Origin: Siphonobacter aquaeclarae
Lineage (GTDB): Bacteria; Bacteroidota; Bacteroidia; Cytophagales; Spirosomataceae
NCBI RefSeq assembly: GCF_900103285.1
Contig: NZ_FNGS01000007.1
Coordinates: 1 to 64,000, forward strand
DNA: 64,000 bases
Reading direction: 5' to 3'
Below are positions 58,306-64,000 of this stretch, piece after piece. A model generated the notes under the pieces. That model was not told where the DNA came from, searched no databases, and saw nothing but the letters and a program-made list of their open reading frames with translations. Made by a program: the position numbers and the translations under genes. Within the stretch, counting starts at the first letter, position 1. Each line of letters opens with the position of its first letter.

Positions 58306-60855
58306 ATGGTAGCAGAAATTACGAAGGATTTGCTGGACGCATACCGGAAGGAAATCAGCTCTTACGACGAAGTACTGGATGCCGGCGGGGCCTTTAAACC
58401 CCACTGGAAGAAGCTGTTTTCGTCGCTCGGAGCCATGGGTATGGACGAGTTGAAAAACCGTAACCAGGAAATCAAGAATAAAATCCGGGAAAACGGGGTG
58501 ACGTACAACGTCTACGAAAGTCCCGACGGCATGAACCGGCCCTGGAAGCTCGATCCGATTCCCTTTCTCATCGAGCAAAAGGAATGGCAGGGTATTTCGA
58601 AGGGATTGCAGCAGCGGGCTGTATTGCTCGACCTGATTCTCCGGGATATTTACGGCGAACGGAAGCTTATCAAAGACCAGGTACTCCCGGCCGAGCTGGT
58701 ATTCGGCAACTCCGGGTTTCTGCGCCCCTGCCAGGATGTGAAGCTGCCGACGCAAAATCAGCTGGTTATGTACGCGGCCGACATGGCCCGCGGACCGGAC
58801 GGCCGCATGTGGATTCTCGACAACCGGACGCAGTCGCCGTCCGGCTCCGGGTATACCCTCGAAAACCGGGTGATTGTGAGCAAGGTCATGTCCGACATGG
58901 CGAAGGATATGTACATCAGTCGCCTGTCGCCGTTTTTTACCCATGCTCAGCAATCGATTTTCAAGGTATTCAAGGAAAAAACCGAAAGCCTGAACGTCGT
59001 TTACCTCACGCCCGGGCCGGCCAACGAAACGTACTTTGAGCACGCCTACCTGGCGTCGTACCTGGGGTATACGCTGGTTTTGGGGGACGATCTGGTGGTG
59101 AAAAACGGGCACGTTTTCATCAAATCGATCGACGGCCTGAAGCGGGTAGATGTGATCGTCCGCCGGGTCGACGACGAATGGTGCGATCCCCTCGAACTCC
59201 GGGAAGATTCACGCCTGGGCGTACCCGGCCTGTTGGAAGCCATGCGGAAAGGAAACGTGATGGTCATCAATCCTCCCGGCGCCAGCGTCCTCGAAAACAA
59301 TGCCTTCAATGCCTTCTTACCGTCGGCCTGCCGGTATTTCCTGAACGAAGAACTGCAACTGCCATCGGTAGCGACGTGGTGGTGCGGGCAGGAAAAGGAA
59401 CTTCGCTTTGTCCTCGAAAACCTTCCCCGGCTGATCATCAAAAAAGCCAACCGCAAGCAGGTATTCCGCTCGGTGTACGGCCGGGAGCTGTCTGCCGAAA
59501 AGCTGGCGGAACTCAAAAAGCAGATCCTCAACAATCCGGCGGAGTATGTGGCGCAGGAAGAGGTCAGTTTTTCGACGACGCCTGCGTTCGTTGACGACCG
59601 CATCGAACCGCGTTTTGCCGCCATCCGCGCGTTTCTGACCGCTACGCCCAACGGCTATCAGGTCATGCAGGGCGGGCTGACGCGCAGCTCTCCGCTGAAA
59701 GACCGCTTTACGTTCTCCAACCAATACGGAGGCGTGGCGAAGGATACCTGGATCGTTTCGAACGAAGCGGAGATCATCCGGGATCGAATCGTGCTGCCTG
59801 CGCTGACGCCGCATGTCAACGCCCTGTCGTCATTGCCCAGCCGCAGTGCCGAGAATATGTTCTGGGCCGGCCGGTACAGCGAGCGGTCGATGGCCGCGGC
59901 GACCTTCCTGACAATTACCCTCAACGCGCTCAATTTCCAGCGCAACTTCGGGAATACCAACAAGAGCCAGCACATCGACATACTCCTCAAAAGCCTCAGC
60001 CACCTCATGCAGGTGGAGCCGGGTTTCCTGGGAGAAGAAGGGGAGGAGTACCTGAAAGACCCGTATCCGGTGGTGCTGGACATGATTTCGAACGGAGAGA
60101 AACCCGGTACGATCGTCTCCAGTACCGAATCCTTTTTGCGGGCGATGATTTCTGTCCGGGAAAAATGGAACCTCGTGACGTGGCGGATCATCGACCTTAT
60201 TGAAAATATTACCAACAAGTTCAAAAATCCCGGAGCCGATCTTCAAAAATCCCTCGATAAGCTTCAAACCCGCTTATTTACATTCTACGGGATTGTAGTC
60301 GAGTCGGTACCCCGCACAAACGGATACTATCTTTTCGAAGCAGGTAAACTCATCGAGCGGATACTGTCGAAAATCGTAATTCTCCGTTCCGTATTCAGCC
60401 AAAAGACGGATCGTTTCATCGAAAACGAATTGCTGGAAGCGGTATTGATGAATCACTTTGCACTCGTGCATTACCGCTCCGCTTACCGGTCTAATCTGGA
60501 AACGGAATATGTGCTCGATATGGTACTGCTCGACAAGCAGATACCTTCGTCGCTCGTGAGCCTGCTTGATTCCCTGAGCTATTGCCTGACGCAGTTACCG
60601 GCAACGGACGACCGCCTCAGTGCTGCCCAGAAGGCGGTATTGTCAGCGTCGACGCGCATCAAGCTCGTTGATATTCACGAGGTCAGCCGGCCCGAACACC
60701 GTACCATGCACTATGTGCGCCTGGATCAGGTATTGTCGGAGGTCTATGACTCGGTGTTATCGGTGTCGGACCATACCACGAATTTGTATTTCAACCATAC
60801 CTCGACGCAGCACTCGCTGAACGAGTCGATCCCGGGGCCGGAAGATGAAGTTTAG
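58306..60855 (+). CDS. Circularly permuted ATP-grasp ligase fused to alpha-E domain
   Basis: 849 residues. Residues about 1-500: circularly permuted ATP-grasp type 2 (DUF404/DUF407), with YNVYESPDGMNRPWKLDPIPFLI, ILRDIYGERKLIKDQVLP, WILDNRTQSPSGSGYTLENR, INPPGASVLENNAFNAFLP and IIKKANRKQVFRSVYG. Residues about 509-849: alpha-E (DUF403), an all-helical domain starting LPSRSAENMFWAGRYSERSMA. In most genomes these are two adjacent genes; here they are one protein. Predicted to ligate amino acids or peptides by an acyl-phosphate intermediate. 38 bp after the DUF2126 gene; its end overlaps the next gene by 11 nt, implying translational coupling. Confidence 0.93.
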   Translation: MVAEITKDLLDAYRKEISSYDEVLDAGGAFKPHWKKLFSSLGAMGMDELKNRNQEIKNKIRENGVTYNVYESPDGMNRPWKLDPIPFLIEQKEWQGISKGLQQRAVLLDLILRDIYGERKLIKDQVLPAELVFGNSGFLRPCQDVKLPTQNQLVMYAADMARGPDGRMWILDNRTQSPSGSGYTLENRVIVSKVMSDMAKDMYISRLSPFFTHAQQSIFKVFKEKTESLNVVYLTPGPANETYFEHAYLASYLGYTLVLGDDLVVKNGHVFIKSIDGLKRVDVIVRRVDDEWCDPLELREDSRLGVPGLLEAMRKGNVMVINPPGASVLENNAFNAFLPSACRYFLNEELQLPSVATWWCGQEKELRFVLENLPRLIIKKANRKQVFRSVYGRELSAEKLAELKKQILNNPAEYVAQEEVSFSTTPAFVDDRIEPRFAAIRAFLTATPNGYQVMQGGLTRSSPLKDRFTFSNQYGGVAKDTWIVSNEAEIIRDRIVLPALTPHVNALSSLPSRSAENMFWAGRYSERSMAAATFLTITLNALNFQRNFGNTNKSQHIDILLKSLSHLMQVEPGFLGEEGEEYLKDPYPVVLDMISNGEKPGTIVSSTESFLRAMISVREKWNLVTWRIIDLIENITNKFKNPGADLQKSLDKLQTRLFTFYGIVVESVPRTNGYYLFEAGKLIERILSKIVILRSVFSQKTDRFIENELLEAVLMNHFALVHYRSAYRSNLETEYVLDMVLLDKQIPSSLVSLLDSLSYCLTQLPATDDRLSAAQKAVLSASTRIKLVDIHEVSRPEHRTMHYVRLDQVLSEVYDSVLSVSDHTTNLYFNHTSTQHSLNESIPGPEDEV

Positions 60856-61705
60856 ACTGATCCACAAAACGCAGTACAAATACGCGGGGCCGGTCAGCAG
60901 CTACCACAGCCTCGCCTGCGTGATGCCGAAAAGCCTGCCCCAGCAGGAATGCTCGAATTTCTCGCTGGTCATTTCTCCCTTTCCGGACGAAATCAGCCAG
61001 CGCGCCGACTATTTCGGGAATACCGTTCATTATTTCTCGATTCACAAGCCGCATACCCGGCTGACGGTGTTGGCCAAAAGCCTGATTGAAACCCGTGCGT
61101 TTACTATCCCGGAGCAGCTCATTACCTGTGCCGAAGTGCGGGAGCTGCTGGCTAATAGCCTGAAAAACAAGCTGCTGGAATATGTGCTGCCCAGTCCGTT
61201 TGTGTATTGGGACGACGAGATCCGGAACTATGCCCGCGATTGTTTTCCGGATGATGAGCCGCTCTACCGCTGCGCCCGGCGCCTGTGCCACAAGATCTAT
61301 TCGGAGTTTACATACGTTCCGGATTTTACGACGATCTATACACCGCTTAAGACGGTTTTGAAAGAGAAAAAGGGAGTTTGCCAGGATTTTTCTCACCTGG
61401 CTATCGCCTGCTTCCGCAGTCTCGGGTTTGCCGCCCGCTATGTCAGCGGGTACCTCGAAACCCAGCCGCCGCCGGGAAAACCCAAGCTGCAGGGCTCAGA
61501 TGCCACGCATGCCTGGGTATCCGTGTATGTGCCGGGCATGGGCTGGTGCGATTTTGATCCGACCAACGACGTGGTCCCGCAGGAAAGGCACATTGTCACG
61601 GCCTGGGGACGGGATTACGGAGACGTACCCCCGCTCAAAGGCATCCTGTTCAGTTCGGGAGGGCATGAGTTTCACGTAGCGGTGGATGTGCTGCCGGTGC
61701 CGTAA
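60845..61705 (+). CDS. Second transglutaminase-like protein of the cluster
   Basis: 286 residues. N-terminal transglutaminase beta domain (KFRLIHKTQYKYAGPVSSYHSLACVMPKSLPQQ) and papain-like core: Cys179 (KGVCQDFSHLAIA), His222 (DATHAWVSVYVPG) and Asp238 (WCDFDPTND). No signal peptide, so it acts in the cytoplasm, like its paralogue at 54866, as a probable peptidase or amidase rather than a cross-linker. Overlap of 11 nt with the ATP-grasp/alpha-E gene. Last gene of the cluster; no terminator is evident before thrB, which has its own promoter. Confidence 0.93.
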   Translation: MKFRLIHKTQYKYAGPVSSYHSLACVMPKSLPQQECSNFSLVISPFPDEISQRADYFGNTVHYFSIHKPHTRLTVLAKSLIETRAFTIPEQLITCAEVRELLANSLKNKLLEYVLPSPFVYWDDEIRNYARDCFPDDEPLYRCARRLCHKIYSEFTYVPDFTTIYTPLKTVLKEKKGVCQDFSHLAIACFRSLGFAARYVSGYLETQPPPGKPKLQGSDATHAWVSVYVPGMGWCDFDPTNDVVPQERHIVTAWGRDYGDVPPLKGILFSSGGHEFHVAVDVLPVP

Positions 61706-61739
61706 CGGAAACCGGCTTGGCTCCCGGTCCACTTTTCCC

Positions 61740-61747
61740 TACCTTTG
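61740..61747 (+). promoter_or_regulatory. -7 promoter element TACCTTTG of thrB
   Basis: Exact TAnnTTTG with a TTG at 61717-61719 (20-bp spacer); the ATG is 62 bp downstream. Confidence 0.7.
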
Positions 61748-61809
61748 CGGTCGAGTTTTTCACAGTGTCAGGCGGCCCCCCGCGCAACGCCGTTTTCTTT
61801 GTCCTGTTC

Positions 61810-62742
61810 ATGGAATCCATCAAAGTATTTGCACCGGCGACAGTTGCCAACGTAGCCTGCGGTTTTGATATCTTCGGTTTCGCCGTCGACAACCCCGGCG
61901 ATGAAATCATTCTCCGGAAAAAAGTATCTCCCGGCCTCGAAATCCTCAAAATTGAGGGAGACGAAGGGCGTCTGCCGCTTGATCCCGAAAGGAATACCGC
62001 CTGCATTTCCATGCTGGCCTATCTCCGGCATATCAATGCCAATCAGGGGATCAGTATCGAGCTGAAGAAGAAAATGCCGCTCGGCAGCGGCCTTGGATCG
62101 TCGGCGGCGAGTTCGGTGGCAGGCGTCTATGCCCTGAACGAGCTGCTCGGGCGTCCGCTCACGCAACTGGAACTGCTTCCCTTCGCGATGGAAGGCGAAC
62201 GTTTTGCCAGCGGTACGGCGCATGCCGACAACGTAGCGCCCAGTCTGCTCGGCGGTTTCGTCGCAATCCGTAGCTACGATCCGAAGATCGACGTCATCAA
62301 AATTGACACGCCGGCCGAGCTTTTTGCCACGATTGTACATCCTCAGATTGAGGTCAATACCCGCGATGCGCGGAATATTCTCCGGAAAGAAACATCCCTC
62401 AAAAACACGATTACCCAGATGGGCAACGTAGCAGGGATGGTCGCCGGCCTGATGAAAGGTGACTATGGCTTGATTTCCAGGAGTTTGGTCGACGTCATCA
62501 TCGAGCCGGTGCGGGCCATCCTCATTCCGGGATTTACCGAAGTCAAACAGGCCGCGATTGAAGCCGGTGCGCTGGGATGCAGTATCTCCGGGGCAGGCCC
62601 GTCCATGTTTGCGCTCAGCAAAGACCGCGATACGGCCAAGAAAGTCGGCGAAGCCATGCAACGGGCGTTTGCCGGTGTCCAGATCGACAGCGAAATCTAC
62701 GTTTCCGGAATCAACCAGAACGGCCCCGTCGTACTGGGGTAG
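61810..62742 (+). CDS. thrB: Homoserine kinase
   Basis: 310 residues, GHMP kinase: SIKVFAPATVANVACGFDIFGFAVDNPGD at the start, ATP loop MPLGSGLGSSAASSVAG (about 95-111), HADNVAPSLLGG, and the C-terminal GHMP motif GCSISGAGPSMFAL. It phosphorylates homoserine on the threonine branch. ATG 61810 is at the family's usual N-terminus; the open frame upstream crosses the promoter. thrC does not follow; a TerC gene does. Confidence 0.96.
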   Translation: MESIKVFAPATVANVACGFDIFGFAVDNPGDEIILRKKVSPGLEILKIEGDEGRLPLDPERNTACISMLAYLRHINANQGISIELKKKMPLGSGLGSSAASSVAGVYALNELLGRPLTQLELLPFAMEGERFASGTAHADNVAPSLLGGFVAIRSYDPKIDVIKIDTPAELFATIVHPQIEVNTRDARNILRKETSLKNTITQMGNVAGMVAGLMKGDYGLISRSLVDVIIEPVRAILIPGFTEVKQAAIEAGALGCSISGAGPSMFALSKDRDTAKKVGEAMQRAFAGVQIDSEIYVSGINQNGPVVLG

Positions 62743-62767
62743 CTTTCCGGCGATGAAATAACCACTT

Positions 62768-62801
62768 ATCCCGGAAGGCTGCCTTCCGGGATTTTCCTTT
62801 T
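62768..62801 (+). terminator. Terminator after thrB
   Basis: ATCCCGGAAGG (62768-62778) pairs with CCTTCCGGGAT (62782-62792); T-rich tail TTTCCTTTTT. Confidence 0.87.
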
Positions 62802-62833
62802 TGGGGCAGCAGGTATTAATCTCCTGTCTCCCT

Positions 62834-62841
62834 TACTTTTG
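62834..62841 (+). promoter_or_regulatory. -7 promoter element TACTTTTG of terC-like gene
   Basis: Exact TAnnTTTG, 53 bp before the ATG at 62895. Confidence 0.7.
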
Positions 62842-62894
62842 CACCCGGCAGGATTCTTTTGCTGCCTGCCTTTACCGACAACTAGCTCTTCTGC

Positions 62895-63707
62895 ATGGAA
62901 TTCCCAAACCTGGCCGACCCGGCCGTCCTGATAAGTCTTCTCACGCTCTCTTTCCTCGAGATTGTGCTCGGGGTCGATAACATCATTTTCATTTCGATTA
63001 TCGTCGACAAGCTCGAAGCGGCCCAGCAGCGCCGCGCCCGTACCATCGGGCTGCTGCTCGCGATGGTCTTCCGGATCTGCCTGCTTTTCGGGATTACTTC
63101 CCTGCTGAAACTGACGAGCCCCTTGTTTGAAGTACCCTTTCTGCATGAACATGGAACCGATAATCCGGTCGGAATCAGCTGGAAAGACCTGATTCTGCTG
63201 GGCGGCGGGTTGTTTCTGGTAGGAAAAAGTACGCTGGAAATTCACCACAAACTGGAAGACTCCGCCGCCGAGGGAACAGGCATGGCAAAGTACTCGAAGC
63301 TCAGCCTGATCATCGTGCAGATTGTACTCGTGGATGCGGTATTCTCGATCGACAGTATTCTGACAGCCGTAGGTCTCGTCGAAAACGTATGGATCATGAT
63401 TATCGCCGTGGTCCTGTCGATGGGCGTTATGCTGGCGTTTTCCGGTGTCATTGCCGACTTCATCAACCGAAACCCGACGCTGCAAATTCTCGCGCTGTCG
63501 TTCCTCATCGCGATCGGTATCATGCTCGTTGCCGAAGCCTTTCACCAGGAGGTCAGCAAGACCTACCTGTACACGGCCATGGCCTTCTCGCTGGTAGTAG
63601 AGCTGATCAACATGCGCCTCCGCCGGAACATCGATATGGTGAAGCTGAACGAAAAACTACCCGATTACGCCGATTTCGGGGAGAAAGACGACGAATCCAA
63701 ATCCTGA
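62895..63707 (+). CDS. TerC-family integral membrane protein
   Basis: 270 residues with seven to eight membrane helices. LLTLSFLEIVLGVDNIIFISIIVDKL and IVLVDAVFSIDSILTAVGLV hold the paired acidic membrane motifs (E-x-x-LG-x-DN; D-x-x-FS-x-DS) that define TerC. RNPTLQILALSFLIAIGIMLVAEAF is the last conserved helix. TerC proteins are tied to tellurium resistance or to manganese export during protein secretion in some bacteria. Own promoter behind the thrB terminator. Its stop directly abuts that of a convergent small gene. Confidence 0.94.
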   Translation: MEFPNLADPAVLISLLTLSFLEIVLGVDNIIFISIIVDKLEAAQQRRARTIGLLLAMVFRICLLFGITSLLKLTSPLFEVPFLHEHGTDNPVGISWKDLILLGGGLFLVGKSTLEIHHKLEDSAAEGTGMAKYSKLSLIIVQIVLVDAVFSIDSILTAVGLVENVWIMIIAVVLSMGVMLAFSGVIADFINRNPTLQILALSFLIAIGIMLVAEAFHQEVSKTYLYTAMAFSLVVELINMRLRRNIDMVKLNEKLPDYADFGEKDDESKS

Positions 63708-63887
63708 TTACTCCGCAGCCCGGTACTTGCGCCGGATGGGGTTGATCAGAAACTTTTTCTGGGCAGTAAAGCTGTCCGGATGCAGTTGAGCAAACAGCTG
63801 CTTCCACTCTTCAAAACGCTCAGGCTCCGCTTTCGCAAAGGCCTGGGCGTTGATTTTTTTCTGGTGGAGGTATTCTTCGAATGTCAT
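63708..63887 (-). CDS. Small conserved hypothetical protein (59 residues)
   Basis: ATG at 63887, TAA at 63708. Sequence begins MTFEEYLHQKKINAQAF and ends FLINPIRRKYRAAE; the middle FEEWKQLFAQLHPDSFTAQKK is helical and amphipathic. It resembles a small Bacteroidota family ending in 'FTAQK-x-FLINPIRRKY' that I recall but cannot name; no function is known. No Cys, no membrane helix. Its stop abuts the TerC stop (63707/63708), with no terminator between. The next gene on this strand lies 5 bp upstream, so they are probably an operon. Confidence 0.75.
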   Translation of the reverse strand: MTFEEYLHQKKINAQAFAKAEPERFEEWKQLFAQLHPDSFTAQKKFLINPIRRKYRAAE

Positions 63888-63892
63888 GACGG

Positions 63893-64000
63893 TCAGTAGT
63901 TCATTGCCGGAGATTTGCGCATCCGGATGTACACCCAGGCTGCAAAGGTAATCAGACTGCAGAGCAGAAAGTTGATCTGGTAGCTGTTTCGCAAGTGGTT
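63893..64000 (-). CDS. C-terminal fragment of a membrane protein, cut by window edge
   Basis: Open on the minus strand from the window edge to a TGA at 63893-63895. The visible 35 residues include one hydrophobic helix (INFLLCSLITFAAWVYI) and a short basic tail RMRKSPAMNY. Nothing else can be said; it is 5 bp upstream of the small conserved gene. Confidence 0.55.
   Translation of the reverse strand, partial: NHLRNSYQINFLLCSLITFAAWVYIRMRKSPAMNY

Overview
The window looks like the chromosome of a member of the Bacteroidota, probably an aerobic Cytophagales/Chitinophagales-type bacterium; I cannot name the genus. Three things point there. The Bacteroidota -7 promoter element TAnnTTTG recurs just upstream of genes (for example 18024, 19097, 39194, 48216, 50936, 61740, 62834 on the + strand and 23883, 40890 on the - strand). 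Shine-Dalgarno sequences are almost absent. The gene families also fit: LytTR two-component pair, PorT-like beta-barrels, bacterial TamB, tricorn-type S41 protease, group III truncated haemoglobin, fused aspartokinase/homoserine dehydrogenase and fused HisB. Base composition is clearly GC-rich for this phylum. No rRNA, tRNA or CRISPR array was seen.

Layout. 1-1441 is a complete IS3-family element with a broken orfB. 1468-7095 holds a W/Y-rich secreted protein, a secreted TIM-barrel isomerase-like protein, a GT-C-type membrane glycosyltransferase and a luciferase-like flavin oxidoreductase. 7218-14461 has an O-methyltransferase, a LytS/LytTR pair, a secreted intradiol-dioxygenase-fold lipoprotein, a pirin-like protein that lacks its metal ligands, a NagX-like membrane protein and an EamA transporter. 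14554-23338 has a tricorn-like protease, a bestrophin, a class I aminotransferase, a MocR-type regulator divergent from a flavin-binding PNPOx-like protein, and a LURP-one/scramblase-like protein. 23463-28497 looks like an oxygen/redox block: truncated haemoglobin, desaturase, CcoI-type copper ATPase, a Crp/Fnr regulator with FNR-like boxes on both sides, and a lone cNMP-type domain. 28674-40814 is housekeeping: ung, apaG, two tandem beta-barrels, acetoacetyl-CoA ligase, a DEAD-box helicase, hisB, a 37-residue membrane microprotein, an ArsC/Spx-like protein and tsaD. 40955-50920 has tamB, isochorismate synthase, a Gfo/Idh oxidoreductase, a YkgJ-type cysteine-cluster protein, tsaE and an ABC exporter.

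51023-62742 is the most interesting part. thrA and thrB are separated by about 8 kb carrying a predicted peptide-ligation/tagging system. It consists of a transglutaminase-like domain fused to a circularly permuted glutamine-synthetase-like ligase (DUF2126), a circularly permuted ATP-grasp fused to an alpha-E domain, and a second transglutaminase-like protein that overlaps it by 11 nt. A zinc-ribbon HEXXH metallopeptidase is transcribed divergently. The NTN-hydrolase (Anbu) often found with this system is absent here, and the function of the system is experimentally unknown. The window closes with a TerC protein, a 59-residue conserved small protein and a gene fragment running off the edge.

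A second pattern stands out. Convergent gene pairs in this window are either interlocked at their stop codons or separated by low-complexity palindromic repeats from four text families. None of these palindromes lies in a divergent promoter region.
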